From positions 19,732,555-19,796,554 of the forward strand of contig NC_057789.1 in the NCBI RefSeq assembly GCF_014905175.1: a DNA stretch of 64,000 bases, read 5' to 3'. The position numbers and the translations under genes are program-made. Shown here in pieces: positions 21,368 to 34,470 of this stretch (position 1 is the first letter of the stretch; each line of letters begins with the position of its first letter). The notes below the pieces were generated by a model. It ran no database searches, was not told where the DNA came from, and worked only from the letters and a program-made list of their open reading frames with translations. The DNA comes from Aphidius gifuensis (taxonomy: Eukaryota > Arthropoda > Insecta > Hymenoptera > Braconidae).

Positions 21368-24300
21368 CCACCTCTAGGGTTGGGCGATAGTCTAAAAGGT
21401 ATCGATATAAATACTATCGGCGCTTTAAAAATAAAATATATATCGGGCGATAGTATAGGGTAAAAAATATCGATATATCGATACTATCGGGCAAAAAATA
21501 TTATCGGAAAAATAATAAAAATATCGATAGTTTTTGAATAAATTTTATTTATTCATTCTTTTTTTATCATGCCATGATGTACTGTTTCTTAAAACATTAT
21601 ACAACCGCAAAATAATCTGTTAACAGAAAAAAAAATGATTGAAATATGCAGGATAGGATGAAGGAATAATTTGAAGCAATAATTCATTCAAAATCCCACA
21701 TTATAATTATCAAAATTTTTTTCTTGACGATACAGTAGTTGTGTCGTTGAGAAAATATTATTTTTAAAAGGTACACAGAGTACATAATATATAATTATAT
21801 AAATAAATATAAATATTAAACACATAAATATATTTATATTCATCAGCCTTTAGGGGTCGCTATAAAACAAAATATATATTATTTTTCTTTTTTCATGTTA
21901 TCTTACTTCACAGTTTTTGTATCACAAAGTAATTTTTTTTTTTTTAATTTAGAACATCTAAATTAAAATATGTAGGATAAGATATTACACTCAAAAGAAC
22001 AAGTAAAAAATTTAAAGTAATTAGTCTTCAAATTAAATTATTAAATTTGAAGTAATTAGTCATTAACAATAAACATAAAATCAATAAACAGTTGTTAATT
22101 TAATGACGACTTATACTAATCAGTATTTCGAGTACGAATTTTTAATAATTCTATGAATTATATGCTTTTTTTTTTGACTAGTTCCAATCATCATCAGGCA
22201 AAGTACAAAGAAAAAGTATTTCATTTAAATATTTACCAGACAGTTGTCCTCTGGCATCACCTTCAGTTGCTCCACAGTGTGAAAACCAACGTTCTGAAGG
22301 TACAGAGCTTTCAAGTAAATGAATGTACTTTACTGCAATGTTAAATAGTTTTGGAAATTTGCTTTTCAATGTTTTCCATATTTCCATGGGATTTGTTTCA
22401 ATTTCAAAACATTCTAACTTTAAATATTCCTCTACTTCATTTGTGTTTTCAGATATACGATTGGTTTTTAAAACCAAATCATTGTGAGCAGCCCAGAGGT
22501 TCCTTTTTTTTTTAATGTTTGTTTTTTCTTCAATTACATCTTTTGATGTTGATTGACTTGAATCAACATTAATCATCAAATTTATGATGTTTATTACTTT
22601 TTCCACAGTTGTAGTCTTAGAAAAATGAAGGGTCTTGAACAGTGGATCCAAAAACGTGGACAAAATTAATGGAACTTTATCTTCCAAATGACCACATCGT
22701 TTTTCTACTGCATTTACAAGTCTACTTTTTAACACAACTCCTTCCTCAGCTTGGGGGAGACATTTATCAAGTTCAACAACAATAAGACGTGCGGTAGGAA
22801 TTACCATGCAAGCTGTGGCATAAGACTCACCACTCATATCACTAATGGCCCACTCGATGATCTTCATCAATGGAATAACATCTTGGATGATTAAAATTTC
22901 TTCATTGGATAATTGAGTGGGTCGATTTGCTGGTGCCAACTTGCCAATTAAAGCATAAACGTGTTCATGTAAATTCATATAACGCTCCAACATGTAGAGT
23001 GTTGAGTTCCATTGAGGTCCATCTTGAACCTAACAGACATTCCTTCTGATACACCATTTTTTTTTTGAATTTCTTTCAATTCATCAGAAGCATTTAAGCT
23101 TCTTCTCATTCTTGCACTTATATTTCTGATTTTTTGAATTCTTGTATTAATAGTTGTAACTTTTTCTCTTTCTTCTACCTCTTCTTTGCTTTCATTTGCT
23201 TTTGCCTTTAATGTTGGCAGTGCATCAGGCACTAAATGTGACAAAATGTGGGAATGACAAGGCAACCACTTGTCTTCTCCAAATACATCAGCAATTGCAC
23301 GTTTTATATTAGCAGCACTGTCAGTTGAAACTGACAATACTTTTGATTTATTGATATTAAAATCCTTGAGAACTTGCTCCAAACAAGAACCAATATTCAC
23401 AGCTGTATAGCTGCCTTCCATGGGAAAAACACCAATGTTGGTATTTCGTAATTCAAATTCAGGTGTTACATAATGTAGAGTTACACCAAGATAACTTTGA
23501 CTTTTATTATCTGACCAATTGTCACAGGTCATACAATTAGATAACGCTTTATCAATTCTATTAGTGATAAAATTACTTTTTAAATTTGCATATGTTTTTC
23601 TGATCAAACTTTTAAATGTTTTTCTTGATGGCAATGTGTAATGTGGTGCAAGAAACTTAATGAATCTTTTAAAAGATCGCTTTTCAACAAAATACAGAGG
23701 CAGCTTACATGTAACAAGCATATGAAGTAACTCATTTGTTAAATCAGCAGCACGATTTCCTCCATTTAATAATAAAAAAATTATTTCATCGTACAATCAT
23801 CTGGACAAATATCAAATGGATAAATTATACATGTTATTGATTTACCTTGGAATGATTTGATGTTAGATATTATTTTAGGTAATGTACTAGCCTTGTCTTG
23901 TAAATGATTCTTCTTTTTTTCTTCTTTTTTGGTAGATGAAGAAGCATTAAAAATATCAATGTGTTTAGCTTTCAAGTAGGTTGATAAATTAGTTGTGTTG
24001 CCTGAATGTTTGTAACATTTAAGGCAGTAGTTGCACTGTGCAAGCTCTGGTTTTTTTTCACTAATTTTAAAATGAAACCAGACGTTGGATTTATCTGTTT
24101 TCAACCTACACATAAAACAAATATGTATATAAAATTAATTATGTATGAATATTGGTGACAGAGTCATAAAATAGTAATTGTCAACAAGCCACTTACTTTT
24201 TTGTTACAAATGACGAATTTATTTCATCAACAGCACAAGATTTTCTTTTGAGTACTCTGGTCGAGTGCATGCTACTGCTTGTACTTGCACAATTGCTACT

Positions 24301-25203
24301 GCTAGACCCACTACCATTGCCAGACACCCTGGAAGCAATTGAATCCAATAAACAATTAGTTATGAATATATTTATAATGGAAAAGATTGTTTATTATCTC
24401 ACTTTTGTGGTGATCTTGATGATGGTGTGATGACCTGTTCATAACCTTCATCAGAAATATCATCAGCACTACTAACAACACTTGTCAAGAAGCTGAAAAA
24501 AATGGATAGGCATATTTTGTTTAGAAATACAAATTTAGAAACAATAAAATAAAAATGATGTAGCGTTTCAATTCTTCCTTGTCATCATATAACACATCGT
24601 TTTTGTTCAAAATGCTTGAATTATTTTCCATGTCATATTCACATATGAAAATATTTCTAGAAAAAAAATTAGAAAATAAAAACAATTTTAACTCAAATGA
24701 ATAAAAAAAAAAACAATTACGATTGTAATAATTGTGCACCAACCTGTCATTTGTTTCAAATAAATCAATTCCACTGTTTGAGTCATTTGGTATTGGAAAA
24801 CCTTGAACAAAATATTAATAAACCAATAAATAAATGTCTTTGGTTTGCAAAAAAAATATCATTATTATAATACCAATTATTAATTTTTTTGTACTTACTG
24901 TACTCGTCTACTTTATACTCCTCACTCATCTTGTCATGTGTTAAATTGTTGTTAAGTTTATTGTCTATCCAACTATACATAACCTTTATTTTTATTTTTT
25001 TTATAAATATCGGTCCGATAGTATCCGTCCCGATAGTATCACCTTGATAATATCGATATCCGATACTATCGATATTTTAGTAAAAAATATATAATATCGA
25101 TATATATTTTTCCGAATATATCGGTGATGATACATCGGGATATATCGATATATTATCGGTGCTTCCGATATTTTTTTGACTATCGCCCAACCCTACCCAC
25201 CTC

Positions 25204-25205
<2 letters not shown>
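21368..25205. mobile_element. hAT transposon with target-site duplication
   Basis: The left end AGGGTTGGGCGATAGTC (21376 on) is matched in inverse by GACTATCGCCCAACCCT (to about 25194). The flanking nonamer CCACCTCTA occurs at 21368-21376 and 25197-25205, containing the 8-bp duplication expected for hAT. Subterminal regions are rich in ATCGATA/TATCGAT motifs at both ends (21400-21530 and 25010-25170). The element interrupts Polinton A. Confidence 0.9.
22178..24494 (-). pseudogene. hAT transposase (BED finger, ZBED type), multi-exon, frameshifted
   Basis: Transposase of the surrounding hAT element. N-terminal exons on the minus strand include one ending at a GTGAG donor near 24413, a serine-rich exon ending KRKSCAVDEINSSF before a GTAAGT donor near 24195, and an acceptor (TGTGTAG) near 24107. 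Then come a BED zinc finger (CNYCLKCYKHSGNTTNL...KAKH), the catalytic core (CDNWSDNKSQSYLGVT, STDSAANIKRA, CHSHILSHLV) and the dimerisation block (ESSVPSERWFSHCGATEG) near 22290. Frameshifts near 23790 and 22985 break it. Confidence 0.85.
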
Positions 25206-25247
<42 letters not shown>

Positions 25248-25248
25248 G
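25205..25248. repeat. (TAA)n microsatellite
   Basis: About 14 TAA units right next to the hAT target duplication. Confidence 0.9.
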
Positions 25249-25303
25249 AATTTTGGATTTGTCTGTGTTTTCGAAAAACTACTTCAGTCTTCATTTGGTC
25301 GTC

Positions 25304-25897
25304 ATGAATATCGCTATTGCTGTTCTTGGTTTTGTAGAAAAAGATTTGACTTTTTCACCAAAAGGAATTGCTGTGTTTGGTATAAATGAAAAAATAGCTG
25401 GTCATTGGCTATTAACGCCACCTTGTGACTTTACAACAGTCCCAGCGAATGGACGTTATGAAAACCTGACACTCACCCGTAGACTGAAAATAAATTGGTT
25501 TGATGGTGAGTCTGGGGAAGCACAAGTCATCAAAGTTTTAAGGACCCTCGCATCAAAAAGCAGAATTATTTTGAGTTCTGGCAATGAATCCTGTGAATAT
25601 CTCGAGAAAGTACTATGCACGGCAATCAGAGATGTTGATAAAGAGAAATTTTGGCCTGAATTTATCAAACAATTACCACCGTCAACAACCCGTATTCACC
25701 ATGGGTTACAGAAAGAAACAGGATGCGCCCTCCAAGTTGCGCGTCAAATAAAAAAGTGGATGAAGAATAGATACGAATTTGTTAAACAAAGAAATTATGA
25801 GGAGGTTGTTGCTATACCAGAACATTTACGTACACCTCGTGAGCCTGAAATAGATTATCCTGAAAGTATACACGGTGTGGATGAAACTGATGTTTGA
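25304..25897 (+). CDS. uncharacterised Polinton A protein, family shared with Polinton B
   Basis: 197 residues from ATG 25304; the frame is open further upstream only through the microsatellite. The order of landmarks, LLTPPCDF, then INWFDGESGEAQVIKVLRTL, SSGNESCEYLEKVL and IRDV, parallels the gene at 51710-52482 (FKPPCEKS, GISWEAG, VKGEDRKKWL, FNLEDLGCP). After that it has a helical ALQVARQIKKWMKNR and an acidic proline-containing tail. A TCAGTC initiator-like site is at 25284. The function is unknown; an exonuclease-like fold is only a guess. Intact. Confidence 0.6.
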   Translation: MNIAIAVLGFVEKDLTFSPKGIAVFGINEKIAGHWLLTPPCDFTTVPANGRYENLTLTRRLKINWFDGESGEAQVIKVLRTLASKSRIILSSGNESCEYLEKVLCTAIRDVDKEKFWPEFIKQLPPSTTRIHHGLQKETGCALQVARQIKKWMKNRYEFVKQRNYEEVVAIPEHLRTPREPEIDYPESIHGVDETDV

Positions 25898-26483
25898 AAT
25901 AAAATTGTAAAAAATAGAAATTTGAGAAAATAAAAATTTAATTTATATTTAAAAAAATAGTCTTGAAATTTATTTCCATAGGTTAAGAATAATATTATAT
26001 ATTTTTATTTTATATTTAAGTTTTGTCTTCAATCAAAAAAGATTTTAAGAAAAGTTCTATACATCATGTCTGAAACTGACCCCAACTATGTAAGTATAAA
26101 AACCTCTCACTCCCACGCATTGCTTTTCCCATAAGACGTTTTTCTATCCGAGTCCTTATGTTATTCCTTACTCCAGACGTCACCCATGCATTCTTATTTT
26201 ACTACGCGCCCTTGCAATCTCATTCATCCTATACTATACAACCTACACACCCCCTCACACACATACCTCTCACTCGCACCCTTGCTATTTTATTTTTACC
26301 CCGGGCCCTGTACTATAGGCCCATGCACAACACACACGCGGGGGAAAGGGGGGAACCGCATTCCACAAAGTCACCCAGAAGAGCCACCTTCTACTGGCCA
26401 AATAGACATATTTTCCAGTTGTATTTTTTTTTTTGCGGGCTTAAATCAATTTCGTTCATAATTTTCTTGTTTAATTTTTTAAT
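25898..26483. other. right flank of Polinton A, no clear gene
   Basis: AT-rich to 26060. ATG 26066 opens a short exon-like MSETDPNY followed by GTAAGT at 26090, and TATAAAAA follows. 26100-26420 is CT- and C-rich (unusual here), with no protein-like frame. No terminal inverted repeat was identified. Confidence 0.35.
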
Positions 26484-26938
26484 AGAAAACTGTTAAACCT
26501 GTTCATCAGGTTATTTCCCTCAAGACTCACTGGTTAAATTATCTGGACTTTTTAGACGAAGAAATGCCGAATATACTAGAAGAAATACCACTGGCAAACA
26601 GAAGAAATATTATTTTCTACCAAGATGAGGCACCTGCACATCGAACAAATGTTGTCACTGATTTTTTAAACAATTAATTTGGTCGAAACTGGATTGAACG
26701 AGATTGTTCAATTAATTTGCCCCCACGATTTCCAGATTTAACCCCATGTGATTCTTTCTTATGGGGTTATATGAAAAATAAAATATACAAAACAAGGCTA
26801 CTTAATGAAGATGTTTTGCAACAAAGAATTTATCAAGTAGCAGCACAAATTCCGGAGATGATTCGTCGAGCAACGAACAGTGTTTTACTCCGTGCATTAG
26901 CTTGTTTATAACAAAACGGTCAACATTTTCAACAACTG
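26484..26938 (+). pseudogene. Tc1/mariner-like transposase, C-terminal remnant
   Basis: Contains LDFLDEEMPNILEEIPL, IIFYQDEAPAHRTNVV, then after an in-frame TAA near 26677 the block PPRFPDLTPCDSFLWGYMKN, which holds the final catalytic acidic region of this family, and a helical end. The N-terminal part is absent. It starts about where the left-edge fragment (115-699, minus) ends in the protein, so the two could be halves of one gene separated and inverted, or two copies. Confidence 0.75.
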
Positions 26939-29830
26939 CTACAAGTAATATAATTGTTGATTAAATAATCATAAAATTTATTAATTGTTCAAGTGCTGAA
27001 GAATAGAATTTATCATTGAGTGTTTTTTGCCAAGTTTATTCAATTTTATTTATTCAATTACTCAATTATTTATCCAATTATTTATTCAATTTTTTCAATC
27101 AGAAAATCACTAAGATCGAAGTTACACGTACTGTAGATACCAACGATTAATCTTCAACGTAGTATTGCTTTCTTTCCGAATGCAATATCAGTTTTCTTAT
27201 ATATCATTAACACAAATATATCCAGTATTTCCATTACTTTTTTACGTAGGCGGAAGCCTACTAGTATTGTTTTCACTATATGAATTTAGAAAAATGTTCA
27301 TATCTTCTGCAATAATATAGATAGGATGTTCGTATTAGAACCAAATTAAAGCCTAGAAGATATACTAGAACCGAGAATAGAAAAAAAAATATTCTCATTG
27401 TTAATGAATTAGTTATCAACAAAAAATGTTTTTGCAAAAATTTTAAAATCTAAATATTAAGAAAACTAAAAACAAATCGTGGATGCGATTTATTGCCTAG
27501 ACATTTAAAATTGCAAAATTTATATAATTAAGAGGTTGTCTTTTTTTTGCTATCGAGAGAAATATTAGCAACGTGGGTACTTTTACTAATAAAATAAGAT
27601 TTAATTAAAATACGGTTAAATTGAGGAATAACACCAGAAATTTAAGAAATATAGATGGTGAAGAATATGGTATTCTTCCAAATCATATAAGTGATAGTAT
27701 AAAAAAATACATGATAGTGGTGTTCATAAAATACAAGACTTACGTACATCACTTTTATTTTTTGTGTTTTAATCTTAAAAATTATATAAAAATTCGACAG
27801 AACAGGTCAAGCCTTTATCCTCCTCAAGTAACATCAAGTATTATATATATAACAAAAATCAGAAATTATAGCGATAGAAAAAGGTAATGATAAAAAAATA
27901 AAAGTTTCAAAAATGTGCAGTATTAAATATTTTCTATATCTATATGTATAAAATACAAATTATAAAAATTTATAAAATACAATTCAAAATGAAACTGAAT
28001 AAACAATAATAGAAATTCAAATAATATAGGTGTTACGAGACAGGTTTATTTTTAATGAAATGAAATAATTTAATTGAACTTGAAGAAACAAAGTAGTTCA
28101 GTATTTTATTTTCAACAAATTCCACTTAACTTATAAGAAAGAAAATTAATCGATAAATAAGGATGTGTTTTATTGATATGATAAGTATGAAATATATTAT
28201 AAATATTTAACAAGCGAATATGTTGAAATATCGTAGCTAGATTGATTACCGGACAATTCTTCATCGTCCCAAACTTTATTTCAGACATATATATTTCATT
28301 TGCCCAGTTTACCGAGGTCACTCACGCAACTATAGAAAGGTTAGGGAATAGGACATGGATCTTAGGAAGATAAGAGACGCCTGAAAAGAAAAGCGAAAAA
28401 TCTACACGATATTTAAATAATTATATCATGAATAAGTTAGAAAAACAACTGTTAATACTATTGAAATTACGTTTAAGTCGTAGCACAACACAATGATTTC
28501 AATTTTACAAAATTAATATAAAAATGTCGGTACAAAGTTCATGAATATACGTATTCGATTTAAAGTTATATTAGTTTCGATTTTCGATTTAAAAGTCTAC
28601 GCGTCGATAAAATAACAAAGATAGAAACCACGTATCTTTTACGGCGTCCATATTAAATAAGATTAAAATTAGTGGGCAAAAGTTCCAAAATATCAAGTTC
28701 CAATACAAAATAGTTCCAAAAGATATCAAGTTCCAAAACAAAACAGTTCCAATACGCATAAAGTTCTAAAATTTTATTAATAAATTAAGTACATTAAGAA
28801 TGTAAATTATATCCAACACTTCGTAAATATTTTAACATATCTTCTCCGCTAGCTTCGTTTTTATAAGTTAAAATTATATTGCAAAGCCTTTCTTTTTTTT
28901 TTAATTCTTCGACCCAGACTGAGAGCTTGCAACATCGCTTCTGAATCAGTTTGTTCTTGTTTTCATTCAGTTAAAAAATTATGTAAGCTAGGATGATGCT
29001 TGCTTTTTAAAATTTTGACAGCAACGACTTTTTCCCTGTTGAGAGCATGGGAATCATCAAGTGAAACTGCCGGCCCTCCTTTTCAAAGAACAATTGTGTC
29101 TGCATGCGTGACAGGAGCAGTGGTCGCACGAGCAGGACATGGCGTCTCTTTACACTTCCAATACACAACCCCACTGCCAACCGAATTTTTAATTTTTTTT
29201 ATGACATCTGTTTACCAAATATTGAATGAATATGTTTATTTGTAATTAAGGAATTTGAAAAAAATAACAAAACTTTTGAAACATTTGAATTTCAGAAAAT
29301 TGGATGACCCATCCTCAGAACGTCTTCAAATTTAGACAGATTATAGTCCTCGATAAAATACACATACGTTTTTCTTTTTATTTTTTCATCCATTATTTTG
29401 GCAGTTATTGTATGAAGCATTTTATCAAAATTAGACTTTACTTTTTTTTTGGTTTATTTTTTTAGTATTTTGTCGGTGAATGAAAATATAGAGAAAAGTC
29501 ATTTTTTGGTGAAATTTCCTCAGCTTTTCAGAAAAAATTCTACTTTTTTTTATGGACGTTTATAACACTTTTCAGATCCAGTTTTAAGGAAACAAAGCTG
29601 TTTTAGTTGCGTTGCGCCGTAATTGATATGTTTGAAAATATTTTTTTCGGAAAGCTAAGAAAAATTCACAGAAGATAAGTAAAACTCAAGTTGGATTCTC
29701 TATAAAAACAAAGGGAATCAACGAAAAAGCAAAAAAAAAAATAAATTTAAATTACGGAGGATAGGAGCCATAAAGGCTCAGTAGCAGTATTGAAATTATC
29801 ACCAGAAAAAAAAGAAATGTTATAATTCAT
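26939..29830. other. AT-rich intergenic DNA
   Basis: No recognisable gene. The ORFs at 27621-27887 and 29000-29245 have no family signature and low coding quality. Confidence 0.4.
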
Positions 29831-30530
29831 AACATAATCGTCCTAGAGTGTTCGTTTGGAGCTCAACAGATGCGTCTCTGAGAACACTATCGCACGTGAA
29901 AAAAAACATTTTTCCATTATTTTTTTTTTCTTAGAAAACTTGAGAAAACTTAAAACGAGATGATTTTTTTCATCATTCGAGTGAAAATATAATTAGAGTG
30001 AAAACTATTGAAGTTAGACTATCAATCATATTATGTTTTTTCTTTCAGAGATTTAGCTGTATAATAAAAAATATTTTCGAGCAGGAATGGATTCATTAAT
30101 GACGGTTTTAAGACAATTTAAAGAGATTCTCAAAAATGGCCACCACGGTAACTCTTGATAAAATTGTCGCGATATTTCCGTATATAGCTCAAAAAATGCG
30201 TCTTTTGAATACGATTCATTTTTCTATAAAATTATTACTCTAGGAATTATAGTTTTCGAGAAAAAAAAAAAAATTGTTTTTTTATTCGATTTTTATTTTT
30301 TTTTTTCTTTACTAAAAAGTATAACTAATTAAATAGTAATTTTGTAGGTGGGTAAAAGGTTGGAAAGACACTTTTTATATGCCTAACATAAGGTCCTTGG
30401 GATTATGTAATTGAGACGATATCTGGTAAAAACCACATATTGCAAAAATTATAAATTCAATAACTCTCGATAAGATCATCGTAGAGACTTTATCATGGAC
30501 TTGAAAGAAGCGTTCTCGAAACTCTACACT
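29831..30530. repeat. diverged dispersed repeats (GTAGAGACTTT family), left cluster
   Basis: Copies near 29840, 30135 and 30450 share AACTCTCGATAAGATCATCG, then AGAGACTTTATCATGGACTT and AAGCGTTCTCGAAACTCTA in varied form. Related copies occur at 35050 and 35330. Likely fragments of one old repeat family. Confidence 0.55.
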
Positions 30531-30600
30531 GAAAAAACGTTCCCGCTGCAGGCACGGTACGTTCCTGCTGCCGTAGCAGTAAAGTAGACTGCGAAGCGCT

Positions 30601-30660
30601 GTACTGCTGTCAGAGCAGTACACCCAACTTGGAATTTCTGTACTGCTCTCACAGCAGTAC
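30601..30660. repeat. mirror pair of GTACTGCT hairpins
   Basis: Two 21-bp palindromes, at 30601-30621 (GTACTGCTGTCAGAGCAGTAC) described by its ends GTACTGCT/AGCAGTAC, and at 30640-30660 with the same ends. The second is the reverse complement of the first except for one base, so they also pair with each other around an 18-bp spacer. Confidence 0.8.
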
Positions 30661-31047
30661 AGCACTGCTGCTGCGGCCGAACATTTTACTGTCGATGAGT
30701 TCAGGCGTATTAGCCGTACAAAGAATAGCTGTATGACACGTAAAGACTCGTTCGATAATTTAGATGCAGAATTTAATTAAAAAAGCAATCGCACTGAAAA
30801 AAAATAGTCTGATGAATTTTGGGATGACATAAAAATAATTCTATACAAGTTGATTGATTAGTTTATCATTTATTTTACATATAACACATAAAAATAAAAC
30901 TGAGATTTAATATAAATAAACAAAACTTATACAAATACATTGGTTATATTATTGAATATGATATATTATTAAATTATTGTTATTATTCTATTACTATTAT
31001 GATTTATTATTAAAATAAATATATACATGTATTATTTAAGTATAATT

Positions 31048-33243
31048 TTAAAAATACGATGACTTAATAATAAGTTTTTTATTTCTTTTTTCTACAAGAC
31101 CAATTGGTCGTGAATTTCGTAGATGATCATATCTAATTATATAATTTTCTATTGATGTATCAATGATTTCATACGCATAAATGTGATTAATATAAACCGT
31201 AGTTAGTTTTTTATAAATAAAATAAACGAAATCATCATAAACTGTTATAAATTGAATAATACCAAAAAAAGGGCAACTATCAATTTCATCATCAACATAT
31301 AAAATCATTCCTGGCTTATAAACACTACCTTTTTTTTCGATCCAGCTGTAAGTATCGATTCGCGTTATACAATTTGCAGTGAAAATATTATCATTAAAAA
31401 TGCATAACTGTTCAATTGAAATTGTTGTGGACAAACCAGTTTTTAAAATATCAAACAAAGCAGATTTAAAGTGCATGCGATAAGCAAATTTCATTTGAAC
31501 CCTAGATGCTATTGTTTTACATACGTTTTTAGTGCAATTTGCTGCAATCGCAAGAGCTCTTGCATCTCGATGCTTAGATTCAAATCTCATACTCCAAAAA
31601 TTAATTAATGGTCCAGATTGTTGCATAACTGTTGGATAATGAATTAAATGATGATCTGATGGTTTCAATCCTCTTTTTATTGTATTTTTTACTAACGAAT
31701 GATGTTGGGCTATTAAATTTTCTAAAAGTGCAGGACATTCTTTTTGTATTTCACAGGAAGTTATAAGAGTGAGGATTTGACACAAACTCAAATATAATTG
31801 CCACACATCATCATTTTCTGGAATTAAATCCCCAATAATTATACCAAAATGTCTAACGAAAGTCCACATTTCTGATGCAGACATTTTAATTTTATTATTC
31901 TTTAAATTATCCGGGGAAATTTCTGGTGGAATATTTTTGGAGTCAACTAAGCCAAAATTGTGGTTTTTTAATCGTTGATTAAAGTCGGTTAAAGTAAATT
32001 TATCAGTCAATATAAAATATTTTAAGATTGCACACATGTCATTATTACAAACGTGTTCTAATGTATCATGCATTATATCAACTGTTAAAAAATTGGTTAA
32101 ATGCCAGTCAGGGATTTCATGAAAAATGCATTTTTTATTTATGCCAGTTCTTGATGGATCATTTAATTTTAAATCTCGATCGTACGAAATAACATTACGC
32201 AAATAAGCTTTATCCTCAACTGTAGCTAATGATCGCTGGATTTTATTTAATTTACAAAATCGACAAGAAAAGTTACCAGAAAAACTTTCAATAAATCCAA
32301 GAATTGCATGAATCCCAAGGTTGTCTCCTAATACTAATCCTAGTTTAAAATAAAGCTTAGTTTTTCCTTTTTTTAAATTCAATTCTATTCAATCTTTTTC
32401 AAGAATTAAAAGCTCTTTCATAAGTGGTTTAAAAGTTTGGTAGTTTCCGTACTCTACCCTGTCATGAGTATAAAAAAAAAGAGCGTTAAAAATATATTCG
32501 AGTGAACTAGAAAATTCAGGAGGAAAACAAGGAATTTGAACATAAACTGCACCAATTTTATTTGAACCAGCATGACTACCAAGGGCATTACCTGTTTCGA
32601 AATCATCGTAGTATAAAAAAAGGGGAAGAACTTGTTTTGATTTAAATTTTTGAGTTAATAATTTCCATGATCTATTCTGGACAAAGTTAGTAACTACTGA
32701 AGTTTCTTTTTCTAATTTCTTTTTGTATTCAATAACAGTATCATAAACTTTTGGTAATTCGAAAAATTGCTTAAATATTTTAGTTAGTGGAAAAAAAGCT
32801 CCATATGACTCATCATATTTTTTTTCAAATGTACCACTATGTTTACGCTTGGAAGCATGACTTTTTTTTCCAACCACATATTCTACTGGAGGAATATAGT
32901 CACCGATTTTTTCAAAAGTAATCATACGTTTATGATCAGTATTAAAATCATTAAAACTATTATTAAACGTGTTAAATAAAATCTTTACACGAGACAGAAC
33001 ATCTTCAACTGATACATTACTTGCACAAAAATTTACAAGATCATCTTAAATAATATTTAATCCAACTCCAACTAAGTTTTTAGTATTATTTGAACATAAT
33101 TGAATGTCATTACGTGTCAAATACGAATTATAAAGCTCTAGGTTTATTTTATATATTTCATCTTTAAGTCTTGAAAAAACTTTTGTTAACGACAAATCTA
33201 TTTTTTTTACCTTACCAGATGGAGTATCTTCAAATGCCAACAT
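31048..33243 (-). pseudogene. CACTA/EnSpm-type transposase with two stops
   Basis: One frame from 33243 to 31048, interrupted by TAA at 33046-33048 and TGA at 32389-32391. Signature blocks of the animal EnSpm transposase: LFLYYDDFETGNALGSHAG, LGLVLGDNLGIHAILGF, an FSCRFC zinc-like motif, TVDIMHDTLEHVC, KMSASEMWTFVRHFG and a MRFESKHRDARA block that fits the last catalytic Glu. C-terminal half intact. It would cut and move the surrounding element. Confidence 0.72.
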
Positions 33244-33492
33244 GATGACAATTATATATATTATTAGTATTATTAATTATTGAATATTATGAAATATAAG
33301 TTTTGAATGCTAAATATTGTGTTTAAATTATTGAATATTAATGTTTAAACAATTCAATATCAAGTTTTAATTCTAATATTAAAATATTAAATATTATTTT
33401 TGAATAACTGAAGAATATAAATTTTTGAATATAAATTATCGTTATTAATTATATTAATAACAGTAGTATCGTTCTTTATATTAATACTAAAT

Positions 33493-34005
33493 TTACTTAG
33501 CTGCTTGTTTCAAAAAACTAAGTAAATTTGTTATTGTTGATGTTAATGGTTTGTCTCCTGGTACATGTATCTCATAAAATTTTTCTTGGATAGCTCTCCA
33601 TATATTTTCAGCAATTTCAGGGTATTTTATTTGAAGACTAAAAAAGCTTTTGAATGCAATATCAATTGCTTCAAGTGTTGATTTAGCTTCATAATTAATG
33701 TTGTTAATAACAACAATAGATTTTTTGATTGTCTTCACGTCACTACCAATAACGACAACTACTGGCTGGTTAGAAAGCTTGAATTGCTCCAAAAATTTCT
33801 TTTTTTTAAGCAATTTTGCATCAAGATCATCTTCTTCATCCTGTAATTATGAAAAATTTAAAAATAAATTAACTAAAAAAAATTAATTAAAAATTAAAAA
33901 TATTCTGCTTACCACTGCATGTATTAAAAAATTTTCAGTAATATTTTCTCTTGGTGGACGAAGTGTACTCTTTCCCAACCGAATAGATGGTACAGGTGTC
34001 AACAA
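33493..34005 (-). CDS. second ORF of the EnSpm-like element, spliced
   Basis: The ORF 33813-33493 has a helical, conserved-looking block (TLEAIDIAFKSFFSLQIKYP, then ENIWRAIQEKFYEI). Upstream on the minus strand an intron with donor GTAAGC (about 33912) and acceptor ATTACAG (about 33842) joins an exon containing RPPRENITENFLIHA. It probably supplies the accessory protein usual for CACTA elements. Start exon not identified. Confidence 0.5.
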
Positions 34006-34470
34006 TGAAAAAATCAAAAAAATTATCGTAACTCGAGAATCTAAAATTTCATCAAAATTAATTATGACATAATCATAAAGTGCATTAGATAATTTTTTTA
34101 ATTATAAAAAAAATTACCTTTTGGTAGATGTTCATCAAACACAGATAATAATTTTTTAATTTCCGATTTTTTATTAATCATCAATAAATTTTTTTGAGGA
34201 TGATTAATCACAAAATCAAACAAGCTTATTCGCTTGATTTAAAGGATATTTTTGCTTCCTTTTTAGCAAAGTTTCTCTTAAATTAATTCTCTTTTCTCTT
34301 AAATAAAAAAAAACCTGTCTTAAATTAAAGCAAATAAATTGCTTTAATTAAAAAATATTATGTTCAATTTAATACATTTTTTTTTTAAATCAAAGCCTAA
34401 AACTTTCAAGCAAAATTTTGCTATATTTAAGCAACTTTTCTCTTAAATGCAGACATTTTTTTTCTCAGTG

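Larger units (their letters stand above)
30792..34470. mobile_element. CACTA/EnSpm-like DNA transposon
   Basis: The left terminus CACTGAAAAAAAATAGTCTG (30792) and the right terminus (34451-34470, reverse complement CACTGAGAAAAAAAATGTCT) form inverted repeats starting with CACTG, as in CACTA elements. Inside are a transposase gene and a second ORF, both on the minus strand. A clear 2-3 bp target duplication was not seen. Confidence 0.7.

Noticed and set aside
26158..26496. Two overlapping ORFs in the CT-rich stretch
   Set aside because: Overlapping frames with biased composition (His, Thr, Pro), no domain, no conservation evidence.
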